Shown here piece by piece: positions 39,306 through 48,958 of a stretch of DNA of 64,000 nucleotides. The notes beneath the pieces are model-generated. The model was not told where the DNA came from. It was given only the letters and a program-made list of their open reading frames with translations, and did no database searches. The DNA is from DATJKD01 sp963728295 (lineage in GTDB: Bacteria > Pseudomonadota > Gammaproteobacteria > Steroidobacterales > Steroidobacteraceae). How positions within the stretch are numbered: the stretch's first letter is position 1; each line of letters starts with the position of its first letter. The DNA lies in the NCBI GenBank assembly GCA_963728295.1, contig CAVSKB010000012.1:1-64000 (forward strand), read 5' to 3'. Position numbers and translations under genes: made by a program.

Positions 39306-41451
39306 TTACACCTTATCGCGCGTGAGTCTCGGGATTCGTCCTACGAACGTCGCAAGGCTCCAGTCCACTCTGCGGCTGGCAGAGGCCGACAGCTCGGATC
39401 GAACCATCGCCTCGAGAGCTTCGGCTGGCACGGCGGAGCTGCGATAGTATCCCTGGTACTGATCGCAGCCGATCTTCTCCAGAAAATCCAGCTGCTCGAT
39501 AGTCTCGACTCCCTCCGCGATGACGGAGAGCCGCAGGCTGTGCGCCAGCGACACGATAGCACGGACGATTTCCGCGTTGCTTTCGCTGCGGTCGATTTCC
39601 CGAACGAAGCTGCGATCGATCTTCACCTTGTTTAGCGGGAAACGTTGCAGGTAGCTCAGACTCGAATATCCCGTGCCGAAATCGTCCAGGGAAAGCCGTA
39701 CGCCCAGCTCGCTCAGCTGCTGCAGGATAAATGCCGACTGCTCCGCGTCCTGCATGACTGCGGTTTCGGTGAGCTCGAATTCGAGGAATCGCGCCTCGAG
39801 TCCGGACTGCTGCAGTGTGCCGCGCACCTTCTCCGTCAGGTTTGAAGCGCGAAACTGATGCGCAGCAAGGTTGACCGCCATACGCAGGTGAGCCAGGCCG
39901 GCCGCGTGCCAGGCGCGAGCCTGCCGACAGGCTTCGCTCAGGACCCAGTCGCCGATGGGAATGATCATGCCCGTCTCTTCGGCGAGCGGAATGAACTCCT
40001 CGGGGGGTAGCAGCCCGAGCCTGGGATGATTCCAGCGGAGGAGGGCTTCTACGCCGACGATGTGGCCGTTCCTGATGTCGACCTTCGGCTGATAGTGGAG
40101 CACGAATTCATTACGGCAAAGGGCGAGCCGAAGGTTGGATTCGAGCTCCAGGCGCTCGCGTGTGAATGCGTTCATTTCCGGCGTGAAGAACTGGAAGGTA
40201 TTTCGGCCCATCTTCTTGGCGTGATACATGGCGGCATCCGCGGCCTTCAGCAGGGTCTGCGGGTCCTTGCCGTCCTGCGGATAGAGGCTCACGCCGATGC
40301 TCGGCGAGGTCTGCACCGTAATCGACGCGAGTACCATCGGCCGGCCGACGCAGTCCAACACCTGTCTGATCACACTTTCCGCGTGCTCGTGGCCAGCGAT
40401 GCAGTTGACGATGATCACGAACTCGTCACCGCCGAGGCGGGCGAGGGTGTCGATCTGCCGAAGAGTCGACCGCAGCCGTTGTGCCACCTCCTTTAGCAGT
40501 TCGTCGCCCGCCTGGTGGCCGATCGAATCGTTGATCGATTTGAAGCGGTCGAGATCCACCAGCAGTACGGCGAATGAGGCGCCGTCGCGTTCTGCGTGTG
40601 CGCTCGCCTGCTCCAGGCGGTCGGCGAGAAGTACTCGATTGGGCAGCCCGGTCAGCGAATCGTGGGTCGCCAGGTGCTGCAGCTGCTCGTTCGCCCGCTG
40701 AAGCTGCGTCGCGTGCGCGCGTGAGCGTGACAGGTGAGCATCATAGAAGAGCAGCACCAGCGTCAGGGTGAGGGCGCCGAAAGCGACCAGGGCGACGGTG
40801 GTCGCGAGCCAGCCGCTGTTGGCGCCCGTGCCGGTCAGACAATAGGATCCCGCCGCGAACCTCGATGCCGCCATCCCGGTGTAGTGCATCCCAGAGATGG
40901 CGAACCCCATGACGATCGCAGAGCCGACCGTCATCAGGCCCGCTCGCTGCGCGTCGCCCGTGCGAGGTCGAACGAAGAGCCACAACGCTGCGAAGGACGC
41001 GCCGATGGCGATAGCGATCGAAGCGAGGAAAGGCGCGCGATCTGTACGTGATCATCGGCAGAATCTGGATGGCGCTCATCCCGGAGTAGTGCATTGCGCA
41101 GATGCCGAGCCCCATTACGACTGCACTGGCCGCGAGCGCGACTACGCCGATTTTCGGTCGCGCGGCGATCCACAACGCGAAGCCGGAGGTGAGCATCGCG
41201 ATCACGAGCGAAGCGATCGTCCTCGGAACGTCGTACGCAAGGGGAATGGGGAGCGAGAACGCGAGCATGCCGATGAAATGCATCGACCAGATCCCGCCGC
41301 CCATCGCAACTGCGCCACCGCCCAGCCAGAGACGAGCCGACGAGCGGTTCGCGTTCGACACACGAACGGCGAGATTGAGCGCCGTGTATGAAACGAGGAT
41401 CGCGACGATAACCGAAAGGCTAACGAGCCACGGGTTGTACGTGCCCGTCAT
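39306..41451 (-). CDS. MHYT-GGDEF-EAL cyclic-di-GMP enzyme (frameshifted)
   Basis: About 715 aa. AAGGAG precedes the ATG at 41451. The N-terminal membrane part carries the MHYT sensor repeats (MHFIGM, MHYSGM, MHYTGM), thought to bind a metal and sense a gas. A GGDEF domain follows with an intact active site (ARLGGDEFVII) and an RxxD inhibitory site (RQID). An EAL domain with EALLRWNHP and DDFGTGYSS ends it. Both halves look catalytically able, so it may make and break cyclic di-GMP. A frame change near 41035 separates MHYT repeats two and three. It is transcribed divergently from the enoyl-CoA hydratase. Confidence 0.9.
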
Positions 41452-41768
41452 TTCAGCTCCTTTCGGGCATCCGCATGGGGTATTCCTGCTGTCGGGCTGG
41501 CCGTGCCCGGCTCACGGAGCAGGACTATAGGCGGTGGGCGGCGTACGGCGCGACGGAGGTAGGGCGAGCGGCAGCCGCATATGTGACGCAGATCCCGTCG
41601 TGCCGGTGCCGGCGCCTGGCCTGCATCGAGGGTCTCGACAGGCTGGGCGCAATCGGTCGGGAACAGGTCCCCGAGCCGCCTTGCCGGCTTGTCACACGGC
41701 ATTCGAAGTCCCTAATCTCGCGTGCGGGGGCGTAGAGACCATACTCATCACATTTGCGAGGGACCACC
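41452..41768. other. divergent intergenic region, nothing recognised
   Basis: 317 bp between the start of the MHYT-GGDEF-EAL gene and the start of the enoyl-CoA hydratase gene. It must hold both promoters. I see no clear -35/-10 pair, dyad or small gene. Confidence 0.5.
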
Positions 41769-42587
41769 GTGACCACCACATTACCGGCAGAGGAATATCC
41801 GCTTCTGGACGTGACAGGCCCGCTGGCGACTATCACGTTCAATCGTCCGCACAAGTTCAATGCCCTTCACCTCGACCTGGTGCCGGTTCTGCGCGACATG
41901 CTCTATGAGGTGGAGGGCAACCGGGAAGTCCGCTGCGTGCTCTTCAAGGGCAAGGGAAAGCACTTCATGGCCGGTGGCGACATGTCCTCGGTTCTCAGCT
42001 ACGAGGAGATGACCCCGGCGCAGCGCATGCACAACGGCGAAAATCCGCCCGTCGCCTTCGCCCACATCGCTCAGATCATGACCCGCATGCCGAAACCGAT
42101 CGTTGCCAGCGTGCAGGGCGCGGTCGCCGGCGCAGCGATCGGCTTCCTCTGCGCCTGCGACGTGATCATCGCGGGCGAGAGCTCGTTCTATTGGGCGGCG
42201 CACGTGCTGCACGGCGGCAGCAACGACGGCTGCCTCAGCTACTTCCTGCCGCGGGTGGTTGGCCATCGCAAGGCACTCGAGATGGCCCTGTTCGCCGAGC
42301 GCATCAAGGCAAGCGAGGCGAAGGAGATCGGCCTCGTCAACTATGTCGTGCCGGACGAGAAGCTCGAGGAAGAGACGGCGAAGCTTACCGCACGGTTGTG
42401 CAGCGGGCCCACCGTGGCCTACGGGCTGATCAAGAGGCTGTTCCACGCCTCCTGGAAGAACTCTCTTCCCGAGCAGGCGATGCTCGAGGGCGAGCTCTAT
42501 GGCAATTTCGCCATGCCGTCACGCGATGCGCATGAGGGACTGAAGGCGTTCTTCGAAAAGCGACCGCCGCACTTCCTTGGCCGCTAG
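41769..42587 (+). CDS. enoyl-CoA hydratase/isomerase family protein
   Basis: 272 aa of the crotonase superfamily. The GTG at 41769 has GAGGGA a few bases upstream. Oxyanion-hole segments are FKGKGKHFMAGGDMS and QGAVAGAAIGFLCACDVIIA. The usual catalytic-Glu stretch is replaced by HGGSNDGCLSYFLPRVVG, so a simple hydratase mechanism is doubtful. Isomerase or other crotonase chemistry is possible. It converges on the phosphotransferase gene and probably serves the same CoA-ester pathway. Confidence 0.85.
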   Translation: MTTTLPAEEYPLLDVTGPLATITFNRPHKFNALHLDLVPVLRDMLYEVEGNREVRCVLFKGKGKHFMAGGDMSSVLSYEEMTPAQRMHNGENPPVAFAHIAQIMTRMPKPIVASVQGAVAGAAIGFLCACDVIIAGESSFYWAAHVLHGGSNDGCLSYFLPRVVGHRKALEMALFAERIKASEAKEIGLVNYVVPDEKLEEETAKLTARLCSGPTVAYGLIKRLFHASWKNSLPEQAMLEGELYGNFAMPSRDAHEGLKAFFEKRPPHFLGR

Positions 42588-42625
42588 GCTTCGATCCCGC
42601 AGCGGCGCTTGTCGCCCTTCGGGCC

Positions 42626-44056
42626 TTAGAGGACCCGCTGGAGCGCCTTGTTGATGCGGATGATCGTAGTTTCGTAGAAAAGGTCGCCAACGACGACAGC
42701 GCCTGCAAGGGCGGGATTGATTCCCGCTGTGAATTCATTCATCGATTGGCAGGTCATCACGCCCAGTCGCGTCGCCGCAAACAATATGGCGTAGTCGAGC
42801 TGCGCTTGATCCGGCACGATTCCGCCGGCCTCGCCGTAGGACTTTAGAAATTCCTCCCATGAATCGAGCGCCACCGCTTGATCGTAGAAATAGCCCAGGT
42901 CGTAGGCTGGATTGCCAATGTGCGCGAATTCCCAATCGAGAATGGCGCTGATCCTGTTCTCGTGCACCAGCATATTGGCGAGATGGACGTCGCCGTGAAC
43001 GAGCGCTCGCGGTGCGCGATCGTTGAGCTTCGCATTGCGGCGGAGCCACTCGAATGCGAGAGTGAAGCAGGGCGAAGGCATTTCGAGGGGCGTCCAGGCG
43101 GCCACTCCTTCCTCAATCCAGGCAAGGGCCTTGTCGCTCGAGCGACCGCTGCGATGGTCCAACTCGCCGAAGGCGGCGACCGGAATGCGGTGCATGGCGG
43201 CAAGCTGCTGCGCAACGTCGCGGCAGACCGCCGCATTGCGCGCAGGAAGCTTGTACATATGGCCGATCGAAATGCCGGGGGCCTGTTCGACGAGCATGAA
43301 TTTCGAGCCGAACACTGACCCCGTCTCCTCCACGGCGATCGGTTGAGGGACGCGGACACCATGTGCGTACAGCGTTTTGATCAGCCTGTATTCGTCAGTC
43401 ACCGACGCTCCACCAAAGGTGGCACTGGCATCGGCGCGCAGGATCAGATGCTTTGGCAAAGATCGCGTGTTCTCGAGAGCAATCCTCAACGTGAATTTGG
43501 AGTAGCCGCCGGAAACGAATGCGCTTTCGGCGATGGTCACGTCCGGCTCGCGCGGAAATGCTCGGCGAATGAAATCGGCCAGCGCCTTCTCGTCATAGGC
43601 TCTGGCATTCCTCATCGCGGAAGCAACCGCTTGATCGGATGCCGCGGAGAGCTCTTCAACAGCCGCTGCGAACTTTCGATTGTATTCTGCCTCGATAGAC
43701 GCAAGCGCCTGGCTCAACTGCCTCGCCGCAGGGGTGCTGCGGTCTATCAATTGGCGCTGCAGGTTCCCCAGGAGCCTGAGGAAATCATCGAGGCGCTCGG
43801 GAGCACTGGAGCAGAACGCCTTCAATTCCGCCTGAGGACCGACCTCCGACTCGACCTGGGGGAGAATGGCCTGCAATTCCGCATAGCATTCTTTCCGCAG
43901 GCCGGATGCCGCCGAGATCTGGGTCATCATGTAGTCGAGTAGTCTGCGTGCGGCGCGGATCTGCAGTTCGACAATAGGGTCTTTGCGCGTCGATGCAGCG
44001 AGATTGCCGAAGGTGGCCTTCAGGTACAGCAGGTGGGGAAGTATCGAAGAGCTCAT
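42626..44056 (-). CDS. APH-type phosphotransferase with N-terminal helical extension
   Basis: 476 aa. The C-terminal 300 residues are an aminoglycoside-phosphotransferase/choline-kinase-like fold. The nucleotide-binding Lys-like region is in LPKHLILRADAS, the catalytic loop is ALVHGDVHLANMLV, and the metal-binding Asp is in AILDWEFAHIGNPAYDLGY. The first 160 residues are helical and unlike antibiotic kinases. Bacterial members next to acyl-CoA genes are thought to phosphorylate alcohols. The start at 44056 is chosen to follow the partner gene without a large overlap. The same pairing recurs at 54.4-56.6 kb. Confidence 0.8.
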   Translation of the reverse strand: MSSSILPHLLYLKATFGNLAASTRKDPIVELQIRAARRLLDYMMTQISAASGLRKECYAELQAILPQVESEVGPQAELKAFCSSAPERLDDFLRLLGNLQRQLIDRSTPAARQLSQALASIEAEYNRKFAAAVEELSAASDQAVASAMRNARAYDEKALADFIRRAFPREPDVTIAESAFVSGGYSKFTLRIALENTRSLPKHLILRADASATFGGASVTDEYRLIKTLYAHGVRVPQPIAVEETGSVFGSKFMLVEQAPGISIGHMYKLPARNAAVCRDVAQQLAAMHRIPVAAFGELDHRSGRSSDKALAWIEEGVAAWTPLEMPSPCFTLAFEWLRRNAKLNDRAPRALVHGDVHLANMLVHENRISAILDWEFAHIGNPAYDLGYFYDQAVALDSWEEFLKSYGEAGGIVPDQAQLDYAILFAATRLGVMTCQSMNEFTAGINPALAGAVVVGDLFYETTIIRINKALQRVL

Positions 44057-44102
44057 CTTGACGGTCGCCTTGTCCGGATCGTTTGGAGGGCCAGGTGATG
44101 TC

Positions 44103-45080
44103 TCACTCGGCGTCAGCGAGTGGATGTCGGCCGACTTCGACGATGCCGATCCCGACTTCACCCGTTTCCTTGAGCTTCAGGGGGCTCATCGTCTCGAGGA
44201 TTCTGTAAGCCGGTCTCCCGCTGGCAGCCTCGGCAAAGAGCGGCACGTCGGCATGGCGGTTTGCGATGTCCGCCTCGATCGAGAAGCGCTGTCCATAGAC
44301 ATCGGCGAGTTGATACTCGAGCTTGGCAGGCCATCCGTCCTTTTCACCGACTCTCCTGACGTCGACGGCCGTCAAGGCAATCGCACCCCTCCGGGAGTCA
44401 GCGGTGTAGCCCTCGCGGGCTTCGATGTTCTGGCGGGTGAGCGTCGAAATCGTCATGACGCCAAACGCACGATCCGGAAAGTGCAGCCCGGACCAGACAT
44501 GACGGGCAACCGCATTATCCGTGCGCATCGACCACGAATGATCACGATAAGCGTAGCTCTTGATGTCATAAGTCTCCGTCGTGCCCTCATGATCGGCAAG
44601 GACAGTCCCCGTCACCGTCATGGCCTGCTGATGGTGATTGAACGGGAGGTTCATGCCGTACGACATCAACTCCTTGAAGGACGGAATATCCGGGGCAGCG
44701 TATTGGCATGTCGAGAAATCAAAGGTCGGAAACCGCTTCTCGAAGATCAGATCCACCTGCAGGCCGGCATCCTTGAAGAGAAGACGAAAGGAATTCAAGG
44801 CATCCATAAATTGCAATGTCAGTTTGCCGTCGCTGAGCTCGCGCGAGAAGGCGAAATCTTCAGGCATGCGGGCCTCGCCTGCGTAATTTCGGTTCCTGCC
44901 GCGAATGCTGAGATTGAGAGCGAAGCGCGAGCGATCGAACAGAGGTTCGTTGTTGATGTGACAAACTCCGAACACCTCTCGCTCTGCATCGAGGATGATG
45001 AAGAAGTAATTCTCTTTCCACCGCACGTACGCGTAAGGCGGCACCGGATGTGGAAGGTCGTCGTGTGGCGTGGTGGTCAT
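44103..45080 (-). CDS. lipocalin-like (DUF7064-type) partner of the phosphotransferase
   Basis: 325 aa, beta-rich, no signal peptide. Typical stretches are WKENYFFIILDAEREVFGVC, IPSFKELMSYGMNLPFNHHQ, the centre YDIKSYAYRDHSWSMRTD and RHVWSGLHFPDRAFGVMTI. The aromatic/His-rich core with DHSWS resembles carotenoid 1,2-hydratase-like (AttH/DUF7064) folds that bind hydrophobic ligands. The gene ends 46 bp before the phosphotransferase start. A paralogue with the matching core GWRDHSRGSRDV lies at 54.4 kb. The family name is from memory and unverified. Confidence 0.65.
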   Translation of the reverse strand: MTTTPHDDLPHPVPPYAYVRWKENYFFIILDAEREVFGVCHINNEPLFDRSRFALNLSIRGRNRNYAGEARMPEDFAFSRELSDGKLTLQFMDALNSFRLLFKDAGLQVDLIFEKRFPTFDFSTCQYAAPDIPSFKELMSYGMNLPFNHHQQAMTVTGTVLADHEGTTETYDIKSYAYRDHSWSMRTDNAVARHVWSGLHFPDRAFGVMTISTLTRQNIEAREGYTADSRRGAIALTAVDVRRVGEKDGWPAKLEYQLADVYGQRFSIEADIANRHADVPLFAEAASGRPAYRILETMSPLKLKETGEVGIGIVEVGRHPLADAE

Positions 45081-45136
45081 GGTGGTTCTCTGCTTTTCGA
45101 GCTCACTTCAGCTTTGCGGCTGAACTCTTGTTTGCC

Positions 45137-45775
45137 CTACTCGATCAGCTTGCTGACCGAGTCCGAGAAGGCGCTCTCGACCCCGGCGCTGTTGTAGGCC
45201 TTGACCGCGAAGTACCAGCGCGCGGGTGTCAGGTCCTCGATCGCCACGCTCGTCATGCTCTTGTTCGGCAGCGGTACGGCGTGCGTGTAGCTGCCGGCTG
45301 ATGTGCCGTAGTGAACGCGGTAGCCCGCCAGGTCGGTGAGCGTCGAGCCGTCGGTATTCCTGGTTGGCGCGGTCCACGACAGCGTCACGGAACCCGTGCC
45401 GGACACGGACGTGACACTGATCGAGAAGGCGCTCAGGCTGCGAGTGGCCTTGCCGTCGGTCACGCTGATGACAATGTCTCCATACGTCCCGACGTGGCTC
45501 GTCGTCGGCGTGCCTGACAGCCGGCCGGTCGATGGGCTGAACGAGGCCCAGCCAGGACGGTTCTCGACCGCGAACGTGAGCACATCCTGGTCGGGATCGA
45601 TCGCCTCCGGCGCGAACTCGTAGGTCTGTCCAATGACCGCCATCGTATCGGGCATGCCTGCGATCGTCGGCACCGTGTTCGTGGCGCTGTCGGGGTCGGG
45701 CGCTGCGCCGTTGCCGTCGTCGTCACCGCATGCGCCGAGGACGACCAGCAGCGCAATTGGGTGCGTGCACTTCAC
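45137..45775 (-). CDS. Ig-like/fibronectin type III lipoprotein
   Basis: 212 aa. The signal peptide ends in a lipobox (LLVVLGACGDDDG), so it is a lipoprotein. An Asp/Gly-rich linker is followed by a putative-Ig (He_PIG) domain (PEAIDPDQDVLTFAVENRPG, FSPSTGRLSGTPT, GDIVISVTDG) and then a fibronectin type III domain (VTLSWTAPTRNTDGS, GYRVHYGTSAGSY, WYFAVKAYNSAGVES). Such proteins act at the cell surface in adhesion or binding of polysaccharide. It lies on the same strand as the lipocalin-like gene. Confidence 0.85.
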   Translation of the reverse strand: MKCTHPIALLVVLGACGDDDGNGAAPDPDSATNTVPTIAGMPDTMAVIGQTYEFAPEAIDPDQDVLTFAVENRPGWASFSPSTGRLSGTPTTSHVGTYGDIVISVTDGKATRSLSAFSISVTSVSGTGSVTLSWTAPTRNTDGSTLTDLAGYRVHYGTSAGSYTHAVPLPNKSMTSVAIEDLTPARWYFAVKAYNSAGVESAFSDSVSKLIE

Positions 45776-45944
45776 TGAATTGAGATTCCTCAGTGGAAGC
45801 AGAGCAATCCCGGAGACTACTGCAACGCCTCAATGGCATCAACGCCTCAATGGCACGCGGCGCCATCTCTCGTCGCGGTCTACGGCTCGCTCTGCGCAGC
45901 CTGGTGAATGTGGCTACGGGAGCTTACGTCCTCGCACGCTTTCT

Positions 45945-46961
45945 TCAGCGCGTGGCCAAGGCGGGAATGACTTCCTGGGAGAACAACTCGAGCGAGTGCC
46001 GCGCCTCGTCCTCGTGCATCGCGCCGAACACCATCTGCCCGAGCACGAAATTGGCGCCGGCCGCGAGCGTTTGATCGGCCAGGAACTCGCGGACGGTCCC
46101 CGGGGTCCCGGCGACCGCGAGGCCCTGCCGGACGTATCCGTCCCAGTCGCGCGGGAGCAGGTGTTCCAGCGGAAACTGCACGTGGCTGCGCTCCCACAGA
46201 TCCGTGAATGACGCCCGCCATTTCGCGAAGGCGCGCTGTGCGAGACGCTCGGCTTCGGCATCCGTGTCCGCGACGATGATGTGGCGCAGGAGCCCGAGCG
46301 CGGGTAACCGGTCCGCAGGTTTGCCGAGCTTCGCCCATTCCTCGCGATAGCGCTTGAGGCACGGCGTCGCGATGCTCAGCGGCATCAGCGAGATCACGTT
46401 GACGTCGTGGGCCGCGGCCCAGACCGTCGAGTCGGGGTTGGCGATCCCGTACCACAGCGGCGGATGCGGCTGCTGCAGCGGCCGCATCGTGATCTCGACG
46501 TGGCGAAACTCGAAATGTTCGCTGCGGAAGTCCAGGAATGTCGAGGTGAGCGCCGCAAGCAGCGCGTCGCGCACCTCCTCGTAGCGCTGCGGCACGCTCG
46601 CCCGCTCGATGCCGTACATCTCGTGCTCGATCCACACTGCGCCGCGGCCGAGTCCGATCTGCATCCGGCCGCCGCTCATGTGGTCGAGCATGCAGATCTC
46701 CTCGGCCAGACGCAGAGGATGGTAGAGCGCCGCCACGTAGACCATGGGCCCGAACTTCAGACGCCGCGTGCGTTGCGCGACGGCGGCAAGATAGACGTTG
46801 GGGGACGGCGCCCGGCCGAGCGGCGTGCCGTGGTGCTCGGCGACGTGGTAGGAATCGAAGCGCAGAGCGTCCAGCGCCTCGACGATCCGCAGCCGCGCCG
46901 CGTAATGCCCGGCGAGCGGCAGCCCGCAGTCGTCGACGTGATCGAAGACGCCGAACCTCAT
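45945..46961 (-). CDS. LLM-class flavin-dependent oxidoreductase (luciferase-like)
   Basis: 338 aa of the bacterial luciferase-like monooxygenase family, a TIM barrel using reduced FMN or F420. The ATG at 46961 opens with the first strand (MRFGVFDHVDD). Family marks are FDSYHVAEHHGTPLGRAPSP, LKFGPMVYVAALYHPLRLAE, LDHMSGGRMQIGLGRGAVW and ALLRHIIVADTDAEAERLA. No partner flavin reductase is adjacent. The substrate is unknown. Confidence 0.9.
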   Translation of the reverse strand: MRFGVFDHVDDCGLPLAGHYAARLRIVEALDALRFDSYHVAEHHGTPLGRAPSPNVYLAAVAQRTRRLKFGPMVYVAALYHPLRLAEEICMLDHMSGGRMQIGLGRGAVWIEHEMYGIERASVPQRYEEVRDALLAALTSTFLDFRSEHFEFRHVEITMRPLQQPHPPLWYGIANPDSTVWAAAHDVNVISLMPLSIATPCLKRYREEWAKLGKPADRLPALGLLRHIIVADTDAEAERLAQRAFAKWRASFTDLWERSHVQFPLEHLLPRDWDGYVRQGLAVAGTPGTVREFLADQTLAAGANFVLGQMVFGAMHEDEARHSLELFSQEVIPALATR

Positions 46962-47197
46962 AGCCGGAGGATATTCAAACGCTGCGTGAGGCGCCAAGAA
47001 GTCGCTTTCAGTGCAACGAGCGCCCCCGGCCAACCTGTTGATGCAGTTAAGGTTTCACAGAAACAGGCTTTCGCGACGGAAACCCCGAAGTCTGCGAACC
47101 GCCTCCCGTCCCGAAGCTACCGTCGCTGTCATCATCTCGCCGCCGCTGTTCACAGTGGATTCTCCGAGCTGAGACCGCGAAGTACCGCCCAGTCGCC

Positions 47198-48733
47198 ATG
47201 CGATCGCATGTAATGAACGACAGCCTCAAGCCGACCCGACCCACGACGGCGATTCGCGGGGCGTTCCTGTCTGTAGGGATGCGCTGGACGGACCGGCTGC
47301 TGGGCATCCTCAGCACGGTGATCCTCGCTCGCCTGCTGATTCCGGAAGACTTCGGCTTGGTCGCCATGGCGATGGTGGCCGTCGGATTCTTCGACGTCCT
47401 GCTCGACCTCGGGGTGAGTGCTGCCCTGATCCAGCATGACCACGCAGGCCACGAGGAGTTCAGCACCGCATGGACACTTCGCCTCGCGCAGTGTGTGGTG
47501 ACCGCGCTGCTTCTCGTCGCCCTGACGCCGCTCGTTGCGGATTATTACGATGACCCGCGCGTGCTTAATGTCCTGAGAGTCGCGGCAATCACCGTGCTCA
47601 TCGGCGGGTTCGAGAACATCGGCACCGCCAGCTTTCTGCGGAACATGGAGTTGGGTCGGGACTTCCAGTTCGTGCTGTTCAAGCGACTGGTCAGTGTCGC
47701 ATGCACCATCGTGCTCGCGATCGCTTTGCGATCCTATTGGGCGCTGATCCTCGGAAGCCTGGTGTCCCGGCTCGTGGGGGTCGGGGCCAGCTACCGGATG
47801 AGCCGGTTCAGGCCGTACCTGACCCTGAGCCGGGTTTCCACGATTTGGGCCTTCTCACAATGGAGTCTGTTAACGGGCATCGCGCGTTACCTGAACGGAG
47901 CGATCCCGCGCCTCGTGCTGGGCGGGCGGGCGAATGCAGCGGCGCTCGGGACCTACGCGGTGGGCGAGGAGGTCGCAATGCTGCCGACGAGCGAACTCCT
48001 GGCGCCGCTGGGTCGCGTGATGTTCCCTGCTTTTGCGGCTGCCAAGAACTCGCCGGGCGAGCTGTTGCGTCTGGTCACGCTTGCACAGGCGGTCCAGGCA
48101 ATGCTGGCAATTCCGCTCAGCCTTGGCATGGTGCTCGTGGCGGACGACGCGATTCCACTGCTGCTCGGTCAGCAGTGGACGGCTGCCGTGCCCATCGCGC
48201 AGATCGTGGCGCTGACGGGTGTCGCGACCGCGCTTGGGTACAGTCCGGGATACATGCTGACGGTGACCGGCCGGATGCACGTGCTGTGCTGCTACACGTG
48301 GGCCAAGACGCTGCTCCTCGTGCTGCTGATCCTGCTGGTGTTCCGCGGCGCGGATGCCGAGCGGATTGCGATGGCCGGGCTGGTGACCTCCGTGGTAGGC
48401 CTCGTCGCCCTGCAGGCCATAGCCTGGAAGGCGCTGCCGGGCTTCGGCGGCATGCGCTTCTGGTCGCAGACCTGGCGACCGGTGCTTTCGGCAGCGCTCA
48501 TGAGTGCTGTCGTCTTCGCGGTTTCGGTCGCGCTCGTCGACGCCGGGCGATTGCCGCGGCTCATTGCCGAGATTGGCGCTGGCGCCTTGGTCTACAGCCT
48601 GAGCACGCTGGCGTTGTGGCTTGCGGCTGGCAGGCCACTGGGCGCGGAATCGTACTCGCTCGAGCGGGTGCGGTTGTGGCTGGCGCGCGCCAGCCCAATC
48701 TCAAAAACACGACTCAGGTCACAGCGTAAGTAA
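47198..48733 (+). CDS. oligosaccharide flippase family membrane protein (Wzx/WzxC-like)
   Basis: 511 aa with about 12-14 membrane helices. The opening (IRGAFLSVGMRWTDRLLGI, LARLLIPEDFGLVAMAMVAV) is typical of the polysaccharide-transport branch of the MOP exporters, which flip lipid-linked sugars across the inner membrane. The ATG at 47198 or the one at 47213 may be used. It is the first of four same-strand genes, and 225 bp separate it from the ATP-grasp gene. No glycosyltransferases are in view, so the cargo is unknown. Confidence 0.85.
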   Translation: MRSHVMNDSLKPTRPTTAIRGAFLSVGMRWTDRLLGILSTVILARLLIPEDFGLVAMAMVAVGFFDVLLDLGVSAALIQHDHAGHEEFSTAWTLRLAQCVVTALLLVALTPLVADYYDDPRVLNVLRVAAITVLIGGFENIGTASFLRNMELGRDFQFVLFKRLVSVACTIVLAIALRSYWALILGSLVSRLVGVGASYRMSRFRPYLTLSRVSTIWAFSQWSLLTGIARYLNGAIPRLVLGGRANAAALGTYAVGEEVAMLPTSELLAPLGRVMFPAFAAAKNSPGELLRLVTLAQAVQAMLAIPLSLGMVLVADDAIPLLLGQQWTAAVPIAQIVALTGVATALGYSPGYMLTVTGRMHVLCCYTWAKTLLLVLLILLVFRGADAERIAMAGLVTSVVGLVALQAIAWKALPGFGGMRFWSQTWRPVLSAALMSAVVFAVSVALVDAGRLPRLIAEIGAGALVYSLSTLALWLAAGRPLGAESYSLERVRLWLARASPISKTRLRSQRK

Positions 48734-48958
48734 TCAGACAAAGACAACGATTTGCGCTGCACATTTGCGAGATTTGCGGCCGACGTTCAACCGGTCATCT
48801 CCGGCGCGACGCGCCAAATAGTGACGTAAGCCGCAATCGTGACGATGGCACTGCCTCAACTGCCGAGGCGCGTCCAGCCATCTGCGAAAATTCATCCCCT
48901 TGGGAGCCCGGCGCTGCAGAGCCCGGTATATGCGGAGATTCAGATCAGTGCGGAAGCC

